A DNA stretch of 13,811 nt, taken from assembly GCA_002418825.1 (NCBI GenBank), contig DIEW01000066.1, positions 33,473-47,283 of the forward strand. Direction: 5' to 3'. The notes beneath the pieces are model-generated. The model searched no databases. It was not told where the DNA came from and saw nothing but the letters and a program-made list of their open reading frames with translations. The translations under genes were made by a program, and so were the position numbers. Below are positions 1 to 7,478 of the stretch, one piece after another (position 1 is the stretch's first letter; each line of letters begins with the position of its first letter). Source of the DNA: Syntrophaceae bacterium UBA5764. Its GTDB lineage: Bacteria; Desulfobacterota; Syntrophia; Syntrophales; Smithellaceae.

Positions 1-980
1 TAATAATTTAACTTAAATGCCATTGTTTCCAATGTCAATAATTTGTTGCTGTTGCGTTCAATAAACCGCTGCGCCTCTTCCACCGACTCAATATTCCAGA
101 GAATTTGCTCGCCGGATAAACGACCGGCTGCCGAACCAACAAAATCCATTTTATCCTGATTTATCAGCATTTGAGACTTTTTTGTCTCCTTGTAAATCAA
201 AACGTCACGGAAATAGCCGCTGATTATATCCAAAGCAACCTTGATCTTCTTTTTATCTTGATTCAAAAAAGAGGCAAAATTTATCATGCTGAACGGTTCG
301 GCTTTTTTTACAGCGGCAAGCTTGGCAAGGATATCGGAACGAAAAGACATTGTCTCCTCGTTGTTCAAATTCAAAGCTCGGCCGATAGCGCCTCCAGACA
401 AAGACGCCAGTAAAAAGGCTCTTTTTTCTTCCATTTTCATTTTTTCCATAAGAAATTTGGCCACGTCATCCTGGCGCAGCGGATTAAAGCGCATATGCAG
501 ACATCGCGATAGAATCGTGGCGGGCAGAGAATAAGGGCGGCTGGTAACCAAAATTAACAAATTTGCCGCCGACGGCTCCTCCAGCGTCTTGAGCAGAGCG
601 TTGGCCGCCTGCTCGTTCATTTTATCGGCATCATCGACAATAAAAATCCGGCAGGAAGCCTCCAGCGGCTTAAAATTCATCTGCTGCTGGATCTCGCGGA
701 CAGCGTTAATACGAATAAACTGTCCCTCCGGTTTGACGGAAAAAAAATCAGGATGAATATTCTGGCTGATTTTCCGGCAAGAAACGCAGTCTCCGCAGGA
801 ATCGTGAATCAGGCCTGACTTTTCGCAATTACAGGCCCGGCCGAATTCCACCGCGAGCGTTCTCTTACCGATGGAAGAAATGCCGCTGAAAAGATAAGCA
901 TGTCCTATCCTTTTCTGCAGCAATGTTTTTTGAAGCACTTCTATTTGCTTATCGTGACCGAAAATATCGCGAAAGGGCAT
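1..980 (-). CDS. holB: DNA polymerase III delta' subunit, 3' end at or just past window edge
   Basis: Clamp-loader subunit that helps load the sliding clamp at the replication fork. My translation from the ATG at 980 gives 326 residues before the window ends. A P-loop-like stretch lies at residues 33-39 (G33, G38, K39, with R40 where S/T is usual, common in delta'). A zinc-binding set follows: C50/C52, C62, C65 and C68. The Walker B-like VDDADKMNEQAANALLKTLE lies at about 114-133, and the SRC arginine-finger motif at 157-159. The last two bases seen read TA on the coding strand, so the stop codon may lie exactly at the edge; about 326 residues is a normal family length. No strong ribosome-binding site is visible. 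It starts 30 nt after tmk ends, and the tmk-holB order is common in bacteria. The family call is firm; the exact 3' end is unseen. Confidence 0.92.
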   Translation of the reverse strand, partial: MPFRDIFGHDKQIEVLQKTLLQKRIGHAYLFSGISSIGKRTLAVEFGRACNCEKSGLIHDSCGDCVSCRKISQNIHPDFFSVKPEGQFIRINAVREIQQQMNFKPLEASCRIFIVDDADKMNEQAANALLKTLEEPSAANLLILVTSRPYSLPATILSRCLHMRFNPLRQDDVAKFLMEKMKMEEKRAFLLASLSGGAIGRALNLNNEETMSFRSDILAKLAAVKKAEPFSMINFASFLNQDKKKIKVALDIISGYFRDVLIYKETKKSQMLINQDKMDFVGSAAGRLSGEQILWNIESVEEAQRFIERNSNKLLTLETMAFKLNY

Positions 981-1010
981 ATTAAATTACATTTTAAGGC
1001 AAAAATATTT

Positions 1011-1655
1011 TTAATGCGCGTTGAGAAAAGCCATAATATGGCTGCGCACCTCTTTTTGAACTGTTTCTATATCCATCGTTGCATCTATCAAACGAAAGCG
1101 TCCAGGCTCGCTTTTATAAATACTTAGATATCCCTCGCGAACCCGTGCATGAAAAAGGACATTTTCCCTCTCAAATCTGTCGGAGGAAGATGAATCTGCC
1201 AGAGAATCATTCCGCTTAATCGCCCTTTGCAGCCCCATCTCCACCGGCAAGTCAAAGAGCAGTGTTAAATCAGGTTTAAGTCGCAGCGATGACCAGTCAT
1301 TGACAATTTTTATGAATTCCCCGCTCAGCCCCCGGCCAGCGCCCTGATAGGCATAGGTGGCGTCAGAAAAACGGTCACATAAAACAATCTTGCCCGCCTC
1401 TAACGCGGGAACAATCGCCTCCCGTACATGCTGCGCCCGGGCAGCACAAAACAAAAACAATTCCGTCTCCGCGCACATGTCACGATGGCCTCTGTCAAAT
1501 AAAATACCGCCGATTTTCCGACCAATGTCGGTGCCGGAAGGTTCCGACGTGACAAAAAACGGAATTTTTTTCTCCAGTAGAAAATCGGCCACAAGCCTCA
1601 TTTGAGTCGATTTACCGGAACCTTCAATGCCTTCGAAGGTAATCAATCCTTTCAT
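1011..1655 (-). CDS. tmk: Thymidylate kinase
   Basis: Phosphorylates dTMP to dTDP with ATP for DNA precursor supply, in the cytoplasm. The 214-residue protein has the normal length. The P-loop GIEGSGKST lies at 9-17, the TSEPSGT motif at 36-42 (TREPGGT in many relatives), the DRF motif at 94-96 followed by a Tyr/Gln-rich dTMP-binding stretch (YAYQGAGRG, 101-109), and the LID segment SDRFE at 158-162. It is followed 30 nt later by holB, probably in the same transcript. The 171-nt gap before it (up to the ferredoxin gene) contains a perfect 9-bp inverted repeat, so tmk-holB may have its own promoter. The ribosome-binding site is weak, with only a G-rich run upstream of the ATG. Confidence 0.96.
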   Translation of the reverse strand: MKGLITFEGIEGSGKSTQMRLVADFLLEKKIPFFVTSEPSGTDIGRKIGGILFDRGHRDMCAETELFLFCAARAQHVREAIVPALEAGKIVLCDRFSDATYAYQGAGRGLSGEFIKIVNDWSSLRLKPDLTLLFDLPVEMGLQRAIKRNDSLADSSSSDRFERENVLFHARVREGYLSIYKSEPGRFRLIDATMDIETVQKEVRSHIMAFLNAH

Positions 1656-1770
1656 TAGCCTAGCCCCCGCTGTACAATCAAATGAGAAAATGCTGCAAGT
1701 TACCCGCCAGCCAACGCGATTTTCAGAATAGACAGATTTACTTTTTAGTGTTTATAAGCAAGACGTGCAT

Positions 1771-1799
1771 GGTCAAATCTTCTCTCTGACGATTTGACC
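1771..1799. repeat. Perfect 9-bp inverted repeat between ferredoxin gene and tmk
   Basis: GGTCAAATC (1771-1779) and GATTTGACC (1791-1799) are exact reverse complements separated by 11 nt. Neither strand has a T-run after the stem, so it is not a standard intrinsic terminator. On the minus strand the downstream arm contains TTGACC, with TATAAA 14 nt further on (1756-1751); this is a short spacer for a promoter, but the arrangement would suit an operator. It could also be a simple RNA stem ending the ferredoxin transcript. Function is inferred only. Confidence 0.45.
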
Positions 1800-1826
1800 G
1801 TATTTGTCCGCCTTTAATTATTTCGT

Positions 1827-2006
1827 TTACTTTTCATCTCCCGGCACAATCGCCTCCACCGGACATTGTTCGGCACAGTTTCCGCAATCATTGCAAAGCT
1901 TGGGGTCAATAACATATTTTTCCTCGCCCTCCGAAATAGCGCCCTCAGGGCATTCACCTTCACAGGAACCGCAAGCGATGCATTCATCAGTAATCACATA
2001 CGCCAT
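1827..2006 (-). CDS. 2[4Fe-4S] ferredoxin, clostridial type
   Basis: Small cytoplasmic electron carrier of 59 residues. Two canonical cluster motifs are complete: C9-x2-C12-x2-C15-x3-C19-P and C38-x2-C41-x2-C44-x3-C48-P, in the tandem arrangement of low-potential bacterial ferredoxins. The sequence is acidic. The start is ATG at 2006, preceded by a clear ribosome-binding site, GGAG about 9 nt upstream. It lies alone between two gaps of 153 nt (from the NifU-like gene) and 171 nt (to tmk). A ferredoxin could feed electrons to IspH, encoded further upstream on the same strand, but that partnership is inferred from proximity only. The physiological partners cannot be read from the sequence. Confidence 0.93.
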   Translation of the reverse strand: MAYVITDECIACGSCEGECPEGAISEGEEKYVIDPKLCNDCGNCAEQCPVEAIVPGDEK

Positions 2007-2159
2007 GACTTTCTTCTCCTTTTACAAAAAATTATTTCCTTAACGCTTTCCCTGTTTTTACAAACAAATTTTTTACGCAAAATCCAGTGATTTCGCTTCT
2101 GAGACAAACTCTTTCAAGTCTCACATCATTTTGGACCGATGTCCCCAGCGAACTGATCA

Positions 2160-2381
2160 CTAAACGGACACAACCTCTTTAATGCCCGGAACTTGGTTTT
2201 TAATTATCTTTTCTATGCCCATTTTCAGAGTCATTTGTGACATCGGACAACCCTGACAAGCGCCGGTCAACTTAACCTTAACCACGCCGTCCGGACTGAC
2301 GTCAACAAGCTCCACATCACCGCCGTCAGCCTGCAGGCCGGGCCTGATGAGTTCTATAGCTTTTTGCACCTGTTCTTTCAT
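2160..2381 (-). CDS. NifU-like C-terminal-domain Fe-S scaffold protein
   Basis: A 73-residue stand-alone NifU C-terminal domain (Nfu type), which holds or delivers a 4Fe-4S cluster to client enzymes. The hallmark RPGLQADGGDVELVDV (13-28) is followed by the CxxC cluster site C42-Q-G-C45-P and the usual MTLKMGIE helix. I chose the ATG at 2381 because GAGGAG sits about 7 nt upstream; an in-frame TTG at 2405 would add eight residues but has no such site. It begins 40 nt after the lipoprotein gene ends, probably in the same transcript. The domain is short and complete, not a truncated NifU. In context it could help mature IspH or the ferredoxin (inference). Confidence 0.93.
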   Translation of the reverse strand: MKEQVQKAIELIRPGLQADGGDVELVDVSPDGVVKVKLTGACQGCPMSQMTLKMGIEKIIKNQVPGIKEVVSV

Positions 2382-2421
2382 CTGTGCTCTCCTCAATTTT
2401 GACAAATATTCGACCAGCTTC

Positions 2422-3012
2422 TTAACGTGGCATATACCCGAACATATCGTCTGCCACCTTGCCCGCCACTTTCGACAATTCCGGCTTAATCAACATGTAA
2501 CTTTCCGCCCTGTGATGTCCCGCCTTCCACATAACCTGCCCGGTAACCGTCTCATAAAGCTTCATCCCCATGCTTACCTTGGCAATTTTTTTATCGTCCT
2601 CCACTATGTATTTCCAAATATCGACAGAAACTATCAAGAAAGCATCCGCCTTGATTATTTCGCCAATCTTTCTGCTTAAGTACGGATCGGAAAAATTTAA
2701 TGCCTTCAATTTGGAAAGATATTCATTCATCGCGTTGCGCAGTTCTTCGTTGGCCTGAATCTGGTTATTTAAACTCTGATTATCAACCACGAGGGAAAAC
2801 CATCTTTTTTCTCTGAGAACATCCGCAACAACCTTTTCGACAATACCTTTTGCTTCCTCATAAGGCCCGACGTCAGCATTTAAAATAGCTATACTTTGCG
2901 GATGAAAATCCCTGGCGGCAGGGTCCACCTGCGAAAAACGCAAACTAACGCAAGCAGTCAGCGCAAAAACGCAAACGACTAGAATACATATTATATACGA
3001 TTTTCTGGTCAC
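2422..3012 (-). CDS. Putative outer-membrane lipoprotein of unknown function
   Basis: A 196-residue protein with a lipoprotein signal peptide: MTRK, a hydrophobic stretch (6-18), then the lipobox L18-T-A-C21. Residue +2 after the lipidated cysteine is Val rather than Asp, which by the E. coli Lol rule suggests sorting to the outer membrane. The mature part begins with an SIAILNADVGPYEEAKGIVE stretch recalling the alpha/beta N-terminal fold of CsgG/GNA1162-like periplasmic lipoproteins. The central KADAFLIVSVDIWKY and the later KLYETVTGQVMWKAG segments resemble the strands of that group. I recognise no catalytic motif. The start is GTG at 3012 with GGAGAGG about 10 nt upstream. It begins 38 nt after the IspH-UbiA gene ends, so co-transcription is likely, though a functional link is unknown. 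Confidence 0.8.
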   Translation of the reverse strand: MTRKSYIICILVVCVFALTACVSLRFSQVDPAARDFHPQSIAILNADVGPYEEAKGIVEKVVADVLREKRWFSLVVDNQSLNNQIQANEELRNAMNEYLSKLKALNFSDPYLSRKIGEIIKADAFLIVSVDIWKYIVEDDKKIAKVSMGMKLYETVTGQVMWKAGHHRAESYMLIKPELSKVAGKVADDMFGYMPR

Positions 3013-3050
3013 CGGATATTAACCTCTCCTTCTTCTTAAGAATCCTTCTC

Positions 3051-4778
3051 TCAAAAAAAAGACCAAACAACAACGCATAAACCCGCGATAATATAAACAG
3101 TTTCCAGAAGTCCTTCAGTAACCGCCCCTGAAAGTCCGGATTTTCTATCACAAAGACTCAAACAAATCCACATATATAATACACAGGTGAGCAAAAAAAG
3201 ACCGAGCGCTGACGTCCAGCCGGCAAAATAAGAAAAAACAAGCACGGCAAACAGTGCCGCAGAAATAATGTTAAGAATAACTTTTGTTCCCGTTTTACCG
3301 ACCAGCACGGGAATAGTTTCCCGTCCGATCAGCTTATCGCTCTGCATTTCTAAAATATCAGATATCGCTGAACGGATAAAAACTATCCCGAAAGTGAAAC
3401 CGAAACCAACTGCCATACCCGGATAGAAAAAATATTCGGTATTCAACACCGGTAAAACCGCCGTTACCATCCCCCAAGCCGCAGCAATAAAAATATTCTT
3501 CGAACCCGGTAAGTCTTTGAGGCTTTGGAAACGCCATTTATCGGGCAGTATTCTCATATTATACAGAATGCCGGCAACAGACATAAGCAAAAGAAAAATA
3601 AAAGGGACAAGGCCTTTTATAAAAGCCAGCACCAGAGCGACAGTGATGGAAAGAATGGCTACGTTCCGATAAAGTTTGGAATGTCGCACGTAAATTTCTT
3701 CCCGAAAAGAGCCGATGATACTGACCGGAACGCGGCCAATCAATCTGTTCAAAACATGCATGCCGTAAACGAAAAAAGCGGCGAGGGCGATATCCGGAAT
3801 TTGAACGCTTTTTTTCTGCAACAGCACTACGGCGGCACACAAGCAACCGGCACCGAGAGCGGAATAAATATCCGCCTTAATCGCCAACACCCAAAGCTTC
3901 ATCAAAAACCACGTTGTCTTGGGCCTCGCTATTCGACTGGCGGCAATTCTATCCATAACACGATCAATAATCCAGTTGGGTGTGGAAGCACCGGCGGAAA
4001 CACCGACGCGATCGTAAGAATTCAATTTAATGTTTTCCATTTCCGTCGCTGTCTCGATTTGAAAAACCGGCTTATTTGTCCGACGTGCCAGATCCGCCAG
4101 CCTTTTGGTGTTGGCGCTGTTTCTGCCGCCGACAATAAAAACGGCGTCCATCTCGCGTGCCAGTGCCACAACTTCGGCCTGCCGTTCCTGTGTGGAAGAA
4201 CAAATCGTGTTGAAAACCACGGCATCGGGATAGATACGCCTTATTTTGTCTACGATTAAATTGTAATCGCCGGAAGTCTGCGTGGTTTGAGCAACAACAC
4301 AAACACGGCCCAGGGGCGGTAATTTCTCAACATCTTCAAGTGAATTCAGGGCGATACCTTGACCGCCGGCGTAACCTAAAAGAGCATCAACTTCCGGATG
4401 TTCCCTGTCGCCGACAATAATTACCGTATACCCCAGAGAGGTATGCTTTTTTATTATGGCCTGCACGTAACCGACTTTCGGGCAGGTGCAATCAATTATT
4501 TTTACCCCGCTGGCCTTGATTTTTTTCCGTTCGGCAGGAGCGATGCCGTGCGCCCGGATGACGAGCACGGAGTTTTTTTTGTCGGCAATTTCATCAATAC
4601 TTTTTACCGGTTTAATTCCGCGGCTTTTGAGCAACTCGATGGTCTGCGGATTATGAATCAGGGGGCCGTAGGTATAAATTTCACGCCCGGTTTCATGCTG
4701 GGCTATCTCCAGCACGATATCCACCGCGCGCCGCACGCCCATGCAAAAACCGGCAGTCCTGGCAAGTTTTATTTCCAC
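3051..4778 (-). CDS. ispH: IspH (HMBPP reductase) fused to a UbiA-like membrane domain
   Basis: A 575-residue fusion. Residues 1-280 are a complete IspH, which reduces HMBPP to IPP and DMAPP, the last MEP step. Cluster cysteines are C12 (AGFCMGVRRAV), C99 (CTCPKV) and C193 (TICSSTQ); substrate-site residues include H42, H77, the EHPE motif at 126-129, the TQTT motif at 165-168 and S221/N223. Residues from about 290 to 575 form a hydrophobic domain with some eight or nine membrane helices resembling the UbiA prenyltransferase superfamily. The second Asp-rich motif is present (D474 to D481, then RETIPVLVGK). At the first motif, usually NDxxxD, it reads N344-RLIGR with no Asp, so catalysis by this half is doubtful. 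The start is GTG at 4778, 4 nt after the tlyA stop, with only a distant GAGG. One continuous frame spans both halves. The substrate of the membrane half is unknown. Confidence 0.9.
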   Translation of the reverse strand: MEIKLARTAGFCMGVRRAVDIVLEIAQHETGREIYTYGPLIHNPQTIELLKSRGIKPVKSIDEIADKKNSVLVIRAHGIAPAERKKIKASGVKIIDCTCPKVGYVQAIIKKHTSLGYTVIIVGDREHPEVDALLGYAGGQGIALNSLEDVEKLPPLGRVCVVAQTTQTSGDYNLIVDKIRRIYPDAVVFNTICSSTQERQAEVVALAREMDAVFIVGGRNSANTKRLADLARRTNKPVFQIETATEMENIKLNSYDRVGVSAGASTPNWIIDRVMDRIAASRIARPKTTWFLMKLWVLAIKADIYSALGAGCLCAAVVLLQKKSVQIPDIALAAFFVYGMHVLNRLIGRVPVSIIGSFREEIYVRHSKLYRNVAILSITVALVLAFIKGLVPFIFLLLMSVAGILYNMRILPDKWRFQSLKDLPGSKNIFIAAAWGMVTAVLPVLNTEYFFYPGMAVGFGFTFGIVFIRSAISDILEMQSDKLIGRETIPVLVGKTGTKVILNIISAALFAVLVFSYFAGWTSALGLFLLTCVLYMWICLSLCDRKSGLSGAVTEGLLETVYIIAGLCVVVWSFF

Positions 4779-4782
4779 TAAT

Positions 4783-5523
4783 TTATTTTTTCCTCAGTAA
4801 AATAAAAAATTCTTTATTGCCCGCAGGGCCCAATAAGGGAGATACACGGGTGCCTTCTACCGTCAGATTCAGCCCACGACTGAAATCCGCAATTTCTTTT
4901 ATCACCCGTTCATGAATGGCGGCGTCTTTCACCAGACCATTTTTGCCCACTTCGTTTCTTCCCGCTTCAAACTGAGGCTTAATCAGAGCCAGTACTGAAG
5001 CCTTGTCCGCAATCAAATTTATCACAGGCGGCAAAACAATCTTCAGGGAAATGAAGGAAACATCAATGGTCGCCAGTTCCGGCGCTTCCTGTAAATGATG
5101 TCCGTCATAATAGCGGATATTCGTGCGTTCGATTACGACCACCCGCTCATCCTGGCGTAATTTCCACGCCAGCTGCCCGTAACCGACATCCAGCGCGTAA
5201 ACTTTGCGTGCTCCCGACTGCAGAAGACAATCCGTAAAACCTCCGGTAGAAGCCCCGATATCAAAAACAACCATGTTCCGGACATCCAGATTAAAGTCAT
5301 CCAATGCTCCCTTCAGCTTCAGACCGCCACGGCTCACGTAAGGATTATCTTCACCCATTATTTGCACTTGAGCATCGGCGGCGACAAGCGTGCCGGCTTT
5401 GTCCGGATAGCTTTCATTGATTTTTACCGCCCTGGCCAAAATCAAGGCGCGCGCCTTTTCCCGGGTGGGCGCGATTCCGCGTTCAACCAGAAGTTTATCT
5501 AACCGAATTTTATCCGCACTCAT
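4783..5523 (-). CDS. tlyA: TlyA-family rRNA 2'-O-methyltransferase (S4 + FtsJ-like domains)
   Basis: A 246-residue protein. The N-terminal S4 RNA-binding domain is at about 5-62 (RLDKLLVERGIAPTREKARA). An RrmJ/FtsJ-type methyltransferase follows, with the YVSRGGLKLKGAL signature (62-74), SAM-binding DIGASTGGFTDCLL (88-101), DVSFISLK (154-161) and LIKPQFEAGR (180-189). K69/K71, D154, K182 and E238 are candidates for the K-D-K-E catalytic tetrad. Characterised TlyA proteins methylate ribose 2'-OH of cytidines in 16S and/or 23S rRNA; some are reported as haemolysins. Which rRNA this one modifies cannot be told. It sits in the isoprenoid operon between dxs and ispH, a common position in many bacteria although the functional link is unclear. 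The ribosome-binding site is weak. Confidence 0.93.
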   Translation of the reverse strand: MSADKIRLDKLLVERGIAPTREKARALILARAVKINESYPDKAGTLVAADAQVQIMGEDNPYVSRGGLKLKGALDDFNLDVRNMVVFDIGASTGGFTDCLLQSGARKVYALDVGYGQLAWKLRQDERVVVIERTNIRYYDGHHLQEAPELATIDVSFISLKIVLPPVINLIADKASVLALIKPQFEAGRNEVGKNGLVKDAAIHERVIKEIADFSRGLNLTVEGTRVSPLLGPAGNKEFFILLRKK

Positions 5524-5546
5524 CTCAATTTAAGAATAAGGGTAAA

Positions 5547-5563
5547 GCGAAATTTCATTTCGC
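5547..5563 (-). other. Stem-loop across the dxs stop codon
   Basis: GCGAAAT (5547-5553) and ATTTCGC (5557-5563) form a perfect 7-bp stem with a 3-nt loop, and the dxs TGA (5557-5555) lies at the loop edge. On the transcribed strand it is followed by TTTACCCTTATTC, only partly T-rich, so it is at most a leaky terminator or an mRNA processing/stability element between dxs and tlyA. It may also be chance. Confidence 0.35.
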
Positions 5564-7453
5564 CATCTCTTTTATCGCCCGAATGATACCATCTTCATCA
5601 ATACCGTATTGGTGGCGTAATTGGGCCTGCGTGGCATGCTCGACAAATTCATCGGCGATTCCGAGTCGTTTTACTTGCACATCACTCACATTCTTCTCGG
5701 CCAGCACCTCCAAAACGGCGCTGCCGAAACCTCCCTGGAGCACATTTTCTTCCACGATGATCATCTTTTTAAATGACGCGGCTGTTTTTAATATCAGCGC
5801 TTTATCGAGCGGCTTTACAAACCTGGCGTTGATTACTTCGACCTCGATGCCTTCGGCGGCCACTGTCTCCGCGGCGGCCACGGCCGGGTAAACCGTCGCA
5901 CCAATGGCTATGACGACCAAATCGGAACCTCTGCGCAGCACTTCCCCCTTGCCTATCGGCAAAACTTTCAGTTCTTTATCCATCCTCGCCCCAACGCCCC
6001 TGCCGCGCGGGTAGCGCACCGACACAGGAGAACCGCAACTAACGGCTGTCTTGAGCATGTGCCTCAGCTCGTTTTCGTCTTTAGGCGCCATGACAATCAA
6101 ATGGGGAATGGAACGCAAATAGGAATAATCAAAAATACCCTGATGGGTCGCGCCGTCTTCGCCGACAAAGCCGGCGCGGTCAATGGCAAAAACAACAGGA
6201 AGCTTCTGCAGGCAGACATCATGAAGAATCTGGTCATAGGCGCGTTGGAGGAATGTTGAATAAATGGCGACCACCGGAAGAAATCCTTCCACAGCCAATC
6301 CGGCGGCAAAGGTCACCGCATGCTGCTCGGCAATACCCACATCGTACAGGCGCTCGGGAAAAACCTGACGAAATTTTTCTAATCCCGTTCCTTCACACAT
6401 GGCGGCGGTAATGGCGACGAGTCGTTGATTCTCCTGAGCAAGCTCAATCAGCGTTTTGCCGAATACTTCCGTATAGGAAGGAAACACGCTGGCAGAAGCT
6501 AAAGTCTGTCCGGTTTCCACATCAAAGGGAGCAATGCCGTGATAACTGAGCGGTTTTTCCTCGGCAAATTTATAACCTTTGCCTTTTTGGGTGATAACGT
6601 GAACAAGCACCGGTCCTTCCAAGTTCTTGACGTTTTCAAAATTCTTAATCAGGTAATCAAGCCTGTGTCCTTCAAGCGGGCCAACATAAGTGAATCCCAT
6701 TTCTTCAAAAAGACCGCCCGGCACGACAAACGTCTTCAGTGATTCTTCTATTTGTTCTGAGAATTTGACGATATGCTCACCAATGCCGGGAATATTCTTT
6801 AAAAACCCCTTAACATCAGCTTTAAATTTCGTTACTCTGTGACCCGTCATTATGCGGTTCAGGTAGGAAGAGAGGGCGCCGACGTTGGGGGAAATGGACA
6901 TTTCATTATCATTGAGAACAATGATCATGTCTTTCTTGCTGTCACCGGCCCAGTTCAGCGCTTCAAACGCCATCCCGGTAGTCATGGAACCGTCCCCGAT
7001 AACGGCGATTATTTTGTCTTTCTCGCCTTTCAAACACTTAGCCTGCGCAAACCCCGCCGCCGCGGAAATCGACGTTCCGCTGTGCCCGACATTAAAAACA
7101 TCATAAATGCTTTCTTCTCTCCGGGGAAAGCCGCTTATGCCCCCCCGCAAGCGCAACGAGGAAAAGCTTTCTTTGCGGCCGGTGATGATTTTATGCGCGT
7201 AGGATTGATGACCGACATCCCAGATAATTTTGTCCTGAGGCGTATTAAACACAAAATGCAGGGCCAGAGCCAATTCCACCGCACCCAGTGATGAGGCCAG
7301 ATGACCGCCGCGCAATGCAACCGTGTCAATGATGAGCCTTCTTATTTCCTGCGCCAACGTATTCAGCTCGGCGATACTGAGTTTTCTTAAATCCTGCGGA
7401 AATTCAATTTTCTGCAAGACGCTGTAATCTACCGTTTCCTGTTGTTTGACCAA
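5555..7453 (-). CDS. dxs: 1-deoxy-D-xylulose-5-phosphate synthase
   Basis: Thiamine-diphosphate enzyme that condenses pyruvate and glyceraldehyde-3-phosphate to DXP, the first MEP step. From the start chosen here it has 632 residues, the usual length. Seen in order: RGGHLASSLG with the active-site His (H51), WDVGHQSYAHK, the ThDP/Mg motif GDGSMTTGMAFEALNWAG starting at 153 and closing with the N of VLNDNEMSIS, TQKGKGY, DVGIAEQHAVT with catalytic E376, and DRAGFVGEDGATHQGIFD in the pyrimidine domain. No ATG exists at the N-terminus. TTG at 7453 has GGAAGGG about 8 nt upstream and starts 25 nt after ispA ends. An in-frame TTG at 7510 would overlap ispA by 32 nt with no ribosome-binding site and give 651 residues. 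A TTG start may hold translation low. The family is certain; the start is moderately certain. Confidence 0.96.
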   Translation of the reverse strand: MVKQQETVDYSVLQKIEFPQDLRKLSIAELNTLAQEIRRLIIDTVALRGGHLASSLGAVELALALHFVFNTPQDKIIWDVGHQSYAHKIITGRKESFSSLRLRGGISGFPRREESIYDVFNVGHSGTSISAAAGFAQAKCLKGEKDKIIAVIGDGSMTTGMAFEALNWAGDSKKDMIIVLNDNEMSISPNVGALSSYLNRIMTGHRVTKFKADVKGFLKNIPGIGEHIVKFSEQIEESLKTFVVPGGLFEEMGFTYVGPLEGHRLDYLIKNFENVKNLEGPVLVHVITQKGKGYKFAEEKPLSYHGIAPFDVETGQTLASASVFPSYTEVFGKTLIELAQENQRLVAITAAMCEGTGLEKFRQVFPERLYDVGIAEQHAVTFAAGLAVEGFLPVVAIYSTFLQRAYDQILHDVCLQKLPVVFAIDRAGFVGEDGATHQGIFDYSYLRSIPHLIVMAPKDENELRHMLKTAVSCGSPVSVRYPRGRGVGARMDKELKVLPIGKGEVLRRGSDLVVIAIGATVYPAVAAAETVAAEGIEVEVINARFVKPLDKALILKTAASFKKMIIVEENVLQGGFGSAVLEVLAEKNVSDVQVKRLGIADEFVEHATQAQLRHQYGIDEDGIIRAIKEMAK

Positions 7454-7478
7454 AATAAAGGCCCTTCCGGTGCAAAAT

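Noticed and set aside
2100..2123. TGAGAC/GTCTCA inverted repeat upstream of the ferredoxin gene
   Set aside because: Only 6-bp arms around a 12-nt loop and no T-run; likely chance.
3525..4259. Plus-strand open frame of 244 codons inside the IspH-UbiA gene
   Set aside because: Antisense shadow; low-complexity, Asn/His/Arg-rich translation with no motif, while the minus strand has full IspH signatures.
6839..7291. Plus-strand open frame of 150 codons opposite dxs
   Set aside because: Antisense to conserved Dxs motifs and without any recognisable domain or ribosome-binding site.
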